Shown: piece by piece, positions 17,390 through 28,159 of the stretch
How positions within the stretch are numbered: position 1 is the first letter of the stretch
Layout of the letters: the number at the start of each line of letters is the position of its first letter
Assembly: GCF_013186535.1 (NCBI RefSeq)
Contig: NZ_JABMCZ010000001.1
Coordinates: 930,001-994,000, forward strand
Origin: Nocardia terpenica
GTDB taxonomy: Bacteria; Actinomycetota; Actinomycetes; Mycobacteriales; Mycobacteriaceae
Direction of reading: 5' to 3'
Length of the DNA stretch: 64,000 nt
Program-made: the position numbers and the translations under genes
The notes under the pieces: generated by a model
Seen by the model: the letters and a program-made list of their open reading frames with translations, nothing else
The model's database searches: none
What the model was told of the DNA's origin: nothing

Positions 17390-17795
17390 GAGCCCGTTTT
17401 CGAACCTCCTTCCGCGGGTGCGGTGGTCGGGTTCTTCGGTGAGCTGCGGGACATCCCGGACCGGTTGCCGTGATCGCCGTCGCGGCTGGTCGCCGTCGGG
17501 TAGCGACAGTGGCTGGGAACGGAGTGGTCGACCGTGCCGGTCGGATACGGCTCGCAGCCGTCGGCAGGAACCTCCGATGCCCTTTCCGGCGGCTGCGGGC
17601 GTGCGGGTGTCAGGACAGGTCGGTGTCGCGCACCGGCGTAGGTCGAGCAATGCGTGCCCAGCCAATCGAGATCGGTGCGGAATCCTGCCGGTGGGCACGT
17701 CGCCGTACGTTTGCCGGACGTCGAGGCCAGTGCAGACGGTATCGAGCAGTGCGGCCGCGGCCGTGACTATCAAGCCGTCGTGGCTGCCGACCGGC
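17390..17795. other. Gene-free stretch
   Basis: About 400 bases with no recognisable coding, RNA or repeat feature. Frames on both strands lack credible starts and family motifs. Confidence 0.4.
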
Positions 17796-17972
17796 TCAGT
17801 CGTGTGATCGGTGTTTGCCGCCGGTTGTGGCTTTGGCGGCGGATTCTGTTGTAGGGCGGGGGATTTCGATGGTCGGTTCATCGAGATCGCGGTGCAGGTG
17901 GGCGCAGAAGGCGTCTACCGAGCCGAGACCCGACACCTCGATCCCGGTCGACCCGAGCACCCGCTTCATCAT
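17796..17972 (-). CDS. Small hypothetical protein (58 aa) divergent from XRE regulator
   Basis: ATG at 17972 is preceded by GAGGGGGGTGAG, a strong ribosome site. The predicted peptide contains VLGSTGIEVSGLGSVDAFC, AHLHRDLDEPTIEIPRPT and a basic tail ending HRSHD. I do not recognise the family. It is divergent from the XRE-type regulator at 18106 with 133 nt between, an arrangement in which small actinobacterial proteins or precursor peptides are often controlled by the neighbour. Coding status rests on the ribosome site and position only. Confidence 0.45.
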   Translation of the reverse strand: MMKRVLGSTGIEVSGLGSVDAFCAHLHRDLDEPTIEIPRPTTESAAKATTGGKHRSHD

Positions 17973-18105
17973 TGGTCTCACCCCCCTCGTCGCTGACAAT
18001 CGTGGTACGACTCTCTCGCACAGAAGTATTCGACGGAACAGCCCGCCGTATGGCTACCGTGCGACTAGCGTGTGACTACCGCAGCTCGCGCAGGAAACGC
18101 ACACG

Positions 18106-19374
18106 ATGATCTTGGGGCGGGATTGGACCGGATTCGAAGCAACCGCTCTTCAGACAGCGACCCGTCAATCGGTTCGTGAATTCGCCGCGCAACTCGGCGT
18201 CGATCCGAGCGCCATCACCAAATGGCACTCCCGCGGCCGATCAATCATATTGCGCCCCACCACACAACAACTGCTCGATATCGCACTGGCCCGCGCCACC
18301 GACGCCGAGCGGGCACGGTTCCGCGAACTACTCACCGGCGAGAACACTGCCGATACGCTCGTGGATGTGGACCGCCACGACTTCCTGCATGCCGCAGCCC
18401 TTGCCGCCGCTGCTGTCGTGGTCGGATCGCACCGGCAAGTCGCCGCGAAGGTCGCTGTTCCGCCGCGGGTCGGGCCGGACGAGATCGGCCGGATACATAC
18501 CGCCGCTGCGGTGTTCACCTCGATGGACCACACCTACGGCGGCGGCCTCGTGCGCGAGGCAGTCGCCACCCAGGTCGCCTACGCCGAAGGCTTGCTCACC
18601 TCCAGGTGCGCGCCGAAGTACCGGCGCGAGTTGTTCGCGGCGGTCGGGTTTCTCGCGCACGCCGGTGCATTCATGGCGTTCGACTCCTACCATCACGCCG
18701 ACGCGCGACGCATGTTCGCGTTGGCCTTGTCCTGCGCGGAAGCTGCCGGTGACTGGGATCTGTGCGCGAAGGTACTGTCGTCGCGTGCGCGGCAAGCGAT
18801 CTGGTGCCGCGACCCGGAGGGCGGACTCACCGACATCGCGAGGGCCCCGGAACGAGCGGATCGGCTCACTGCCACCGAGCGAGCCATGCTCTACACAGCC
18901 CAAGCCCGCGCCTGCGCCAAGCAGGGCTTGGTCCAAGACACACTGACCGCGGTCGGGCACGCCGACGACGCATTCACCCACGCTAGCCTCGCCAACGACC
19001 CGACCTGGATGGCCTACTACGATCTCGCCCAGCACCACGGCGACACCGGGCACGCCCTCTACGACCTGGCCGTCCACGGCCACTGCATCACGGCCGCCCG
19101 CACCCGACTGACTGCCGCAGTCGCGGGTCATGGCGACCTGTTCAAACGCTCCCGCGGCATTTCCGCCACCAAACTCGCCTCACTACTCATGCTCACCGGT
19201 GACCCCGCCGAAGCCGCCGCCATCGGCACGAACGCTGTCACCGACCTCAGCAACTTGCGTTCCCGCCTAGCCGCCGACGACCTGCGCGAGCTCCAGATTC
19301 TCACCGCCCACACTCGGACCTCGGAGGTAACCGCATTGTCCAACCGTATTGACACCGTTCTGGCCCACACATGA
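18106..19374 (+). CDS. XRE-type regulator with TPR-like C-terminal domain
   Basis: A 422-residue protein. The N-terminal segment (about residues 15-70: SVREFAAQLGVDPSAITKWH) is a Cro/C1-type helix-turn-helix. A hydrophobic stretch follows (HAAALAAAAVVVG, about residue 100), and the remaining 300 residues are helical repeats of the tetratricopeptide type (for example ERAMLYTAQARACAKQGLV). This layout is common for pathway-linked regulators in actinomycetes. Its last codons overlap the start of the phosphotransferase pseudogene by 4 nt (ATGA), so the two were translationally coupled. Confidence 0.8.
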   Translation: MILGRDWTGFEATALQTATRQSVREFAAQLGVDPSAITKWHSRGRSIILRPTTQQLLDIALARATDAERARFRELLTGENTADTLVDVDRHDFLHAAALAAAAVVVGSHRQVAAKVAVPPRVGPDEIGRIHTAAAVFTSMDHTYGGGLVREAVATQVAYAEGLLTSRCAPKYRRELFAAVGFLAHAGAFMAFDSYHHADARRMFALALSCAEAAGDWDLCAKVLSSRARQAIWCRDPEGGLTDIARAPERADRLTATERAMLYTAQARACAKQGLVQDTLTAVGHADDAFTHASLANDPTWMAYYDLAQHHGDTGHALYDLAVHGHCITAARTRLTAAVAGHGDLFKRSRGISATKLASLLMLTGDPAEAAAIGTNAVTDLSNLRSRLAADDLRELQILTAHTRTSEVTALSNRIDTVLAHT

Positions 19375-20249
19375 CCGCCGACACCATCCTGCAGAACGTT
19401 CTTGTCCGCGCCTGCGCCCAAGCCGGGCTTGACACCACCGACGTCACCCTGATGCGGATCGGTGAGAACGCCATCTATCGGCTGCCGAAGGGGGTGATCG
19501 CGCGCATCACTCGACCGGGTCAGCGGGCTGCTGCCCACCGCGAGGTCCAGGTTTCTCGGTGGCTGGAAACCTCGAGCATTCCGGCCGTTCGGGCCATCGC
19601 CGATATCGAGCAGCCCGTGGTCGTCGACGACCGCGCGGTCACCTTCTGGCACGAACTCCCAACCCACCACCCCGGAGCCCCCGTCCAGGTCGCCTACGCC
19701 CCTGCGCCGACTCCACAACCTCCCACGCCCGGCCTCTTTCGACCTCTGCGACCTGGACCCCTTCGTCCGGCTGGACCAGCGAATCGAATCCGCACAATTC
19801 CTCACCGCACACGACCGCGCCTGGATGCGAACACATCTCACCGAACTACGCCGACGATGGAGCCATCGACCCACCGGTTTGCCTTGGTGTGTGATACACG
19901 GCGACGCCTGGATCGGCAACGTCGTGGCCACCGAGGACGGCGCCATCGTGTTCCTCGATTTGGAACGAACCTCGTTCGGCCCTCCGGAATGGGGCACTGT
20001 CCACACCGCGATCAAACACACGTCCTTTGGCTGGATCACTGCCGCGGACTACCAAAAGTTCTGCGATGCGTACGGGCATGGGAAGGGTTCAACCTGCTCC
20101 GTGACATCCGTGAATTTCGGATGACCACCATGGCCGTCCAAACCGCGACAACCAATCCAGTCGACCACGAACAAGCCTTGCACCGCTTGGCCTGCATCCA
20201 AGGTCGCCACGGCCCACGCCCGTGGATCAACTGGCACTCGTTGTCCTGA
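19371..20249 (+). pseudogene. Aminoglycoside phosphotransferase-family kinase, frameshifted twice
   Basis: The first frame gives the ATP-binding lobe (NAIYRLPKGVIARITRPGQ). At a run of four C (19699-19702) one extra base shifts the frame; the proper continuation LRRLHNLPRPASFDLCDLDP lies in another frame and carries the catalytic HGDAWIGNVV loop and VFLDLERTSFGPPEW (metal-binding Asp). Around 20080 a short deletion returns to the first frame, which ends with GFNLLRDIREFRMTTMAVQ. Start overlaps the XRE gene stop (ATGA). The original function is unknown; such kinases phosphorylate small molecules, not only drugs. Confidence 0.8.
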
Positions 20250-21670
20250 GCTTCGGTGTTGGCCTACCGTAATGTGCGGTCGGGCGTTCACTCTATACGC
20301 TGCGATTCGTGCACACCCGTGCCGATATGCCCAGTATTGTTGCTCGGTTTATTGGACGCTGCGGAAACGTGACGGTACGGGAAATCGCACACAATGGATG
20401 TTCTCTTTATCTCTTTGGAAGAGATAGCTCCTGATGACCGGGCCGATCCCGTAATCCGACCGTACGGCACGAATTGGGAAGAGTCTGAGCCAGCGGTAGC
20501 AGGTGATTCTCTGGAAGAACATGTTCTAGATCTGCGACGTGGGCCGATCATGGCGGCGTCGGACGAACGTCCGGAAATAGCCGAATGTCGGATGCACTGC
20601 ACCTTTACAGGGTTGCAAGATCGAAACAGAAACCGGTATCAGAGTGATTGGGGAGCATCAGGAGACGAAGTTCAGCAGAATGGCAACTGTGGGCGGAGAT
20701 GCGAAGTGGTCGGGGCTTCCCGGACCCCTTGTGCTGGCGGTGAAGCACGAGCGGAACACGGTGATCCATGGTAGGTGGTACCCCGAGTGCAGTTACTCGC
20801 ATCCAGAGGACGCCGCCTTGATGTGTGTGCCTCATTCGGCAGACACCTATGCGCAGTCCGGACCGGTTTGTCATGTGGCACGTAGTCGCTACAGAAAATG
20901 GTCGATGGAAGAGGCGTGGGCTGTATCCGAGATTGAGGATTTGGCCGATCAGCCGGATCAGCTGGCCAACCGGTTCTACAGTGCCAATGGCATGTAGGAC
21001 ATTCGGTAGCCGGTCGAAGGTCGATTGGGAGTGCTGGCTTTCGCGAGCGGTGACCGGGCGCAGAAGCGTCGCGGTGAGTTGGGCAGGCGGTCGGCCCGTC
21101 GACCACCAGCATGGTCTTCCAGCCCCATGGCCTGCAACCTGACACCGCGAGCGTCCTGCGGACGTATTCGATCACGTGCCCACCGAACTAGGGCAATCCT
21201 TTCGCCTGGGGTGTAGCCCGCGCGAAGATGTCGAACTGACCATTCTCGGGAAAGCCTGTTCGAGGGCCAGCTCGAACACTCGGCGAATGGATCGACAAGT
21301 ATGGGATTGTCTGGAATTCAGCAAGGTCTCGAAGATCCTCTGCGAGTGAACCGGGCTGTGGCCCTATGGCATTGCCGAGCCGGAGGCTGACCACGTAGAG
21401 CGCTTCGAGGCCGAGAGCGGCCAGGTTCTCGTGGACTGTGCGGCGCAGATGTTCGGGTCGTCGGGTCGGGGCAATCCGCCCTGCTGATCACGGGTTGCGC
21501 CGGTCCTGGTCGCACAACAGACCCCAAGGCATAGCTACCGAGGAGGCGCGCCTCACTGACACCCGGACTGCGGCCAGCATGATTCATGGGATGTTTATAG
21601 CTGCATGCGAGCGGAAACACAGAGCAATGGTGTGCGAACCCGCTGATTAGCGGGTCGCAGTTCTGTGTCG
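20250..21670. other. Unassigned region beside tRNA-Arg
   Basis: About 1.4 kb without a recognisable gene. Two plus-strand frames could encode small proteins: 20394-20774 (126 codons; acidic N-terminus MDVLFISLEEIAPDDRADPV, weak ribosome site) and 20644-20997 (117 codons; contains SMEEAWAVSEIEDLADQPDQ). They overlap each other and neither shows a family motif. Base composition is lower in GC than the core block, and the position directly downstream of a tRNA gene suggests old integrated DNA. Confidence 0.35.
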
Positions 21671-21744
21671 CGCCCCCGGCAGGAATCGAACCTGCGACCT
21701 AGGGATTAGAAGGCCCTTGCTCTATCCAACTGAGCTACGGAGGC
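21671..21744 (-). tRNA. tRNA-Arg (anticodon TCT)
   Basis: Read on the minus strand, GCCTCCG pairs with CGGGGGC as the acceptor stem. The D-arm reads AGCTCAGTTGGATAGAGC, the anticodon loop CTTCTAA gives TCT (decoding AGA), and the T-arm contains GGTTCGAATCC. CCA is not encoded. The DNA beyond its 3' end (below 21670) is the unassigned accessory stretch. Confidence 0.95.
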
Positions 21745-21952
21745 AGTGCGGGCATCGCACGGGAGGTGCGAGCACCACACACCATGCCGGGTTCGCGGCA
21801 CGGTGTCCAGCTCATTGATTATAGCGAGCGTCCAAGTCCGTCCTGGTTGCCGTCGAGCAACCTGTGGCCCTGTCGGGTGGGTCACATCGGGGCGGGGGAG
21901 CGGGGGCGGGGCGGGGCCGTTGTGGGCGCCGGACCGAACTACCCTGAGTGCT

Positions 21953-23992
21953 ATGTCGTTAGCGCAGGACCCGTCCGTCGAACCTGACAGCCAGGCCGGT
22001 CGGTCGGAGCCCGCATCGACGTTCCCGGTGCTGGTCGTGTTCGCGGTGGCGATGGCGGCGCTGGTCGCGCCACTGGTCGTGGGTTTGTCGGCGGCGCAGG
22101 CGTTGACGCTGCTCGGGATTCCCGATCCGGGGCCGCTGACCACCTACGGCCTGCCCGCGGTCCGTGCCGTGGCCGACCTGTCCGCGGCGCTGGCGATCGG
22201 CTCGCTGCTGTTCGCCGCGTTCCTGACCCCGCCGCAGCGCAACGGGCTGCTCGACGTCGGGGGATACCGGGCGTTACGCCGGGCCGGGATCGCGGCCCTG
22301 GTGTGGGCGGGCTCGGCGATCCTGCTGATTCCGCTGACGCTGTCGGACACCACCGGGCAACCTGTGCGCAGTATCCTTCGGCCGGAACAGATCTGGGACG
22401 CGATCGGAAAGGTGGAGGTCGCCGGTTCCTGGCGCGCAACGGCTTTCATGGCGATCGCGCTGGCGATCGGCTGCCGGATCGCGCTGCGCTGGGGCTGGAC
22501 GCCGGTGCTGTTCTGGTGGTCGCTGCTGTGCCTGATGCCGGTCGCGCTGACCGGGCACTCGTCCTCGGGCGGCTCGCACGACGTCGCCACCAACAGCCTG
22601 ATCCTGCACCTGGTCGGCATGACCCTGTGGGTGGGCGGCCTGTTCGCGGTGCTCGCCCACGCGCTGCGCGGCGGGGCGCACACGGCCCTGGCGGCGCGGC
22701 GGTTCTCGATCGTCGCGACGTGCGCGTTCGTGACGGTGGCGATCAGCGGCGTGCTCAACGCGTGGGTGCGGGTGCCGTGGAGCGACCTGCTCACCACCAC
22801 CTACGGCCGCCTCGTCCTCGCCAAGACGCTCGCGCTGTGCGTGCTCGGCGTCATCGGATTCGTGCAGCGCCGCAAGGCCGTTCCCGCGCTCGCGGCCGAC
22901 CCGAACGACCGCGCCGCCCTCATTCGTTATGCCGGGGTCGAGGTGTTGGTGTTTGCCGCCACACTCGGTCTCGCGGTGGGCCTGGGCCGCACGCCGCCGC
23001 CGGATCTGCGGCGCGTCCCGACCCCGGCCGAGGTGGAGTTGGGTTACAACCTGGCCGGTCCGCCGACCGTCGCCCGCATCCTGTTCGACTGGCGCTTCGA
23101 CCTGATCTTCGGCACCCTCGCGATCGTGCTGGCGCTGCTGTATCTGGCCGGGGTGCGGCGGCTGCGGGCGCGCGGTGACACGTGGCCGGTCGGCCGCACC
23201 ATCTCCTGGCTCGCCGGGTGCGCGGTGCTGCTGATCGCCACCAGCACCGGCGTCGGCCGTTATGCCCCGGCCATGTTCAGCGTGCACATGGCCCAGCACA
23301 TGCTGCTGTCGATGCTGGCGCCCATCCTGTTCGCGCTCGGCGGCCCGGTGCTGCTGGCGCTGCGCGCCCTGCCCGCCGCCGGTCGCGACGCCCCGCCCGG
23401 GCCGCGCGAGTGGGTCCTGGCCGCGGTGCACAATCCGGTGTCGCGCTTCATGACTCAGCCCGTGGTGGCGTCGGTGTTCTTCATCGCCGGTTTCTACGCG
23501 CTGTATCTGGGCGGCATCTTCGACAAGGTCCTCGACGAGCACGGCGCGCACCTGGCGATGAATGTGCACTTCCTGCTGTCGGGCTACCTGTTCTACTGGG
23601 TGGTGCTCGGCATCGACCCCAAGCCGCGGCAGGTGCAGTCGCTCACCAAGGTCGGCATGGTGTTCGGGTCGCTGCCGTTCCACGCCTTCTTCGGGGTCTC
23701 GCTGATGAGCATGACGACGGTCATGGGCGGCTGGTTCTACCGCTCGCTCGGCCTCGGCTGGAACAGCGACCTGCTCGGCGACCAGCACACCGGCGGCAGC
23801 CTGGCCTGGGCCAGCGGCGAGATTCCGCTCGTGGTGGTGATGCTGGCGCTGCTGATCCAGTGGTCGCGCAGCGACGAGCGCCTGGCCCAGCGACTCGACC
23901 GGGCCGCCGACCGCGATCACGACGCCGACCTGGCCCGCCACAACGCCATGTACGCCGAACTGGCCAAGCGGGACCGGGAGGTCCGGCCGTGA
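21953..23992 (+). CDS. Fused CopD / CtaG (caa3 assembly) membrane protein
   Basis: A 679-residue polytopic membrane protein. The N-terminal half (about 30-340) matches copper-resistance CopD domains, with GHSSSGGSHDVATNSLILHL providing conserved His. The C-terminal half (about 390-640) matches the cytochrome c oxidase assembly factor CtaG family, with ARYAPAMFSVHMAQHMLLSM-type histidines and HFLLSGYLFYW. It likely handles copper across or into the membrane for oxidase assembly. ATG 21953 starts the N-terminal segment before the first helix; the longer upstream frame runs into the tRNA gene. The next gene overlaps its stop. Confidence 0.88.
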   Translation: MSLAQDPSVEPDSQAGRSEPASTFPVLVVFAVAMAALVAPLVVGLSAAQALTLLGIPDPGPLTTYGLPAVRAVADLSAALAIGSLLFAAFLTPPQRNGLLDVGGYRALRRAGIAALVWAGSAILLIPLTLSDTTGQPVRSILRPEQIWDAIGKVEVAGSWRATAFMAIALAIGCRIALRWGWTPVLFWWSLLCLMPVALTGHSSSGGSHDVATNSLILHLVGMTLWVGGLFAVLAHALRGGAHTALAARRFSIVATCAFVTVAISGVLNAWVRVPWSDLLTTTYGRLVLAKTLALCVLGVIGFVQRRKAVPALAADPNDRAALIRYAGVEVLVFAATLGLAVGLGRTPPPDLRRVPTPAEVELGYNLAGPPTVARILFDWRFDLIFGTLAIVLALLYLAGVRRLRARGDTWPVGRTISWLAGCAVLLIATSTGVGRYAPAMFSVHMAQHMLLSMLAPILFALGGPVLLALRALPAAGRDAPPGPREWVLAAVHNPVSRFMTQPVVASVFFIAGFYALYLGGIFDKVLDEHGAHLAMNVHFLLSGYLFYWVVLGIDPKPRQVQSLTKVGMVFGSLPFHAFFGVSLMSMTTVMGGWFYRSLGLGWNSDLLGDQHTGGSLAWASGEIPLVVVMLALLIQWSRSDERLAQRLDRAADRDHDADLARHNAMYAELAKRDREVRP

Positions 23993-24945
23993 CCGACGCG
24001 CCCGCGTCGCGACGGATCAGGCGGCTGTACCGATCGGATGTGCGCGCGGCGAAACTGCGCCTGGGCAGGCACATTCGGGTCACCCCGGTCTTCCACACCG
24101 AGGTGACCGGTCCGGCCGGTCCGGTCAAGGTCACCTTCAAACTCGAACACCTGCAGCACGGCGGCACGTTCAAGGTGCGCGGCAGCCTCAACGCGCTGCT
24201 GGAGACGCCCGCGGACGATCGCCCGGTGGTCATCGCCTCCGGCGGCAATGCCGGAATCGCGGCGGCCCTGGCGTGCGCGGTGCGGGGCCGCGCGTGCACG
24301 GTGGTGGTGCCCGAGTCCGCGCCGCACACCAAGGTGGCCGCCATGTGGGCCTACGGGGCCGAAGTGCTGTGGTACGGAACGACATACGCCGACGCCCACC
24401 GGTACGCCGACGAGCTCACCGCCGAGCGCGAGGCGCTCCAGCTGCACGCCTACGAGCTGCCCGCCGTGGTCGCCGGTGCGGGCGTCGTGGGTCTCGAGAT
24501 CGAGCGCCAGGTCCGCGGCCGCCCGCCGGTGCTGGTCGCGGTGGGCGGCGGCGGGCTGGCCGCGGGCATCTCCGCCGCGTTCGGCGCGCGCGGCCGGGTC
24601 GTCGGCGTGGAGCCCAAGGGCGCGCCCACCCTGAACGCCGCCCTGACCGCGGGCCGCCCGGTCGACGTCCCCGTCAACACCATCGCCGCGGATGCCCTGG
24701 GCGCCACCAGGATCGGCGACATTCCCCTGGAACTGGCCCAGCGCTACGGCGTCGGTTCGGTCCTGGTCTCCGACGATGCCATCGCCATGGCGCGCGAATA
24801 TCTGTGGCGCGAATTCCGCATCGTCGTCGAGCCCGCGGGCGCGACGGCCCTGGCGGCGATTCAGAGCGGCATGTACGTGCCCGCGGTGGGGGAGCGCCCG
24901 GTCATCGTATTGTGCGGGGCCAATACGGATTTGGGAACGCTGTAA
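23989..24945 (+). CDS. PLP-dependent threonine/serine dehydratase-like protein
   Basis: A 318-residue fold-type II PLP enzyme. The PLP lysine is in GTFKVRGSLNAL, the cofactor-binding loop is SGGNAGIA, and the phosphate-binding glycine loop is VAVGGGGLAAG. These define the threonine/serine dehydratase family, which deaminates Thr or Ser to 2-oxo acids. No ACT regulatory domain is present, so it resembles catabolic or racemase-type members. GTG 23989 overlaps the TGA of the CopD/CtaG gene (GTGA), indicating translational coupling, although the two functions are not obviously linked. Confidence 0.85.
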   Translation: MTDAPASRRIRRLYRSDVRAAKLRLGRHIRVTPVFHTEVTGPAGPVKVTFKLEHLQHGGTFKVRGSLNALLETPADDRPVVIASGGNAGIAAALACAVRGRACTVVVPESAPHTKVAAMWAYGAEVLWYGTTYADAHRYADELTAEREALQLHAYELPAVVAGAGVVGLEIERQVRGRPPVLVAVGGGGLAAGISAAFGARGRVVGVEPKGAPTLNAALTAGRPVDVPVNTIAADALGATRIGDIPLELAQRYGVGSVLVSDDAIAMAREYLWREFRIVVEPAGATALAAIQSGMYVPAVGERPVIVLCGANTDLGTL

Positions 24946-25073
24946 TAATTCGCTCGTTTCCGCGCTGTCAATCCGGCGTTTACCCGTCGCGCGGGATTAG
25001 GATGCCATTTCGAGGATCCACCGACAGGGCAGAAGCTCGCAGGCGGTACACCGTTCGGAAATGGGTGAGTGGC

Positions 25074-25361
25074 ATGGAGATTCTCATGGCCGCCGTCGCG
25101 GTCGCGGCGCTCGCATCGGCGGTGTTCTCGGCCGTCGACGCGGAGAAGGGACATTCCAAGCGCGCCATTGTCACGCTGGTGTGCGCATTGGTCGTCGGGG
25201 CCGCCGCGGTATGCGGGCTGGCGCAGCCGGATACCCGCCTCGGAATTGTCATCGGCGCGGTGATACTGCTTGCCGTGCAGCTCGTTCCGAGTAATTCGCC
25301 GTACCGGTCGCGCGGCGGGCGGCCCGTGGGAGCCGAGCGGTCGACGCAACCCCGGCACTGA
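25074..25361 (+). CDS. Small membrane protein, unknown function
   Basis: A 95-residue protein with three hydrophobic segments: AAVAVAALASAVFSAV, AIVTLVCALVVGAAAV and LGIVIGAVILLAVQLV. The tail is basic and polar (NSPYRSRGGRPVGAERS). ATG 25074 is preceded by GGGTGAG. It lies between the dehydratase and the single-stranded DNA-binding protein genes. I do not recognise a family. Confidence 0.6.
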   Translation: MEILMAAVAVAALASAVFSAVDAEKGHSKRAIVTLVCALVVGAAAVCGLAQPDTRLGIVIGAVILLAVQLVPSNSPYRSRGGRPVGAERSTQPRH

Positions 25362-25573
25362 GCGGCGGCCGCCCGCCGCGCCTCCCCGCGTTATGGAACG
25401 ATCTCTGTTCACAGTTGGGAAATTCATCCACAATCTCCGATCGCGACTGTCGCGGGGGCGCCGGATCGATCAGGCTTGGACGTGTCCCCCGAACCGAAGG
25501 GAAGCGGCTCGGGGGACCGCGGGGACCAGTCTGCACCCACCGTCGCGGCGGTGAATTGTCAAGGGGAGCAATC

Positions 25574-26047
25574 ATGTACGAGGCGCATACCGCGGTCATC
25601 GGCAACGTCGTGTCGCATCCGGTGCGGCGCAGCCTGCCCGGCGGGGACCAGGTGGTCACCTTCCGCATGGCCAGCACGTCCCGCCGGTTCGACCCCGGCA
25701 GCCGCGAATGGGTCGACGGCGGCACCCTGTTCCTCACCGTCACCTGCTGGCGGCGGCTGGTCGAGGGCGTCGACTCCTCGCTCCAGCGCGGCGACCCGAT
25801 CATCGCCTACGGGCACCTGCGCACCACCGAGTATCGCACCCGCGACGGCGTCCAGCGCCACGACCTGGAGCTGCGCGCCGCCGCGCTCGGCCCGGATCTG
25901 GGCCGCTGCTCGGCTCCGGTCCTGCGCCGCCCCGGCCCCCGGAACTCTCTCGACCGCACATCCGTTGACGGCGAGGCCGCCGTGCGCGTGACCGTCGAAT
26001 CAGACCCCGCCGAGCCGCGCGTCCCGGCCCCCGCCGAGGCGGGATGA
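25574..26047 (+). CDS. Single-stranded DNA-binding protein (Rv2478c-like paralogue)
   Basis: A 157-residue protein with one OB fold (about residues 5-105): AVIGNVVSHPVRR, VVTFRMASTSRRFD, TLFLTVTCWRRLVEGV, then GDPIIAYGHLRTTEYRTRDG. The C-terminal tail lacks the acidic DDDIPF-type tip of the main replicative SSB, so this is probably the accessory SSB. ATG 25574 follows AAGGGGAGC. In M. tuberculosis the same gene precedes the EttA homologue, as here, which supports the assignment. Confidence 0.88.
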   Translation: MYEAHTAVIGNVVSHPVRRSLPGGDQVVTFRMASTSRRFDPGSREWVDGGTLFLTVTCWRRLVEGVDSSLQRGDPIIAYGHLRTTEYRTRDGVQRHDLELRAAALGPDLGRCSAPVLRRPGPRNSLDRTSVDGEAAVRVTVESDPAEPRVPAPAEAG

Positions 26048-26122
26048 CGAGGGAATAGCCTCGCCTCGTCCCCGTCGCCACCCTGAACGGAGACGCAGCG
26101 CGTCACAGATAGGATTTCCTAC

Positions 26123-27799
<1,677 letters not shown>

Positions 27800-28159
27800 T
27801 TGCTCGCCGGTCCGGCAGGGCCGGGGTCCCCAATCTCGGTATATCGGACCGTAATTGGGTTCCGGCCCAGGCCCGGGTTTGTCAAGCAAGGAACCGGCTA
27901 CTCGTCGGTTACTTATAAGCGAACAGTGTGATTTCGTTACCGAGCGGCGCATGCCAATTCGCTACCGGTGCAATGTCTATCGCGCATCACCAGCCCATTC
28001 GGGTGGTGCGCCGGGGAGGTCGTACCTAACGGAAGGTTCGTATGGCGCGGTGCGGCCGGGGCTTTGGAGGGATTCCTTCCCGGCTGCTGCGGCACCCAGC
28101 TACTCTCGACTCCGGCGTCACTTTGTTACGGAACCCAATCCGAGGAGTTGGCGAAGAAA
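27800..28159. other. Leader region of the glutamate dehydrogenase gene
   Basis: 360 bases between ettA and gdh hold no convincing gene. An AT-rich patch (GGTTACTTATAAGCG near 27907) could contain a -10 box, but no well-spaced -35 was found. Confidence 0.35.

Noticed and set aside
17378..17881. 167-codon minus-strand frame
   Set aside because: No motif, no credible start, overlaps the 3' end of the MBL gene and the better-supported small ORF at 17796.
22274..23941. Long minus-strand frame opposite the CopD/CtaG gene
   Set aside because: His/Arg/Gly-rich shadow of a gene with clear membrane helices.
27968..28159. N-terminal extension of glutamate dehydrogenase
   Set aside because: The added residues are Cys/Gly-rich and unrelated to the family; ATG 28160 has better ribosome spacing.
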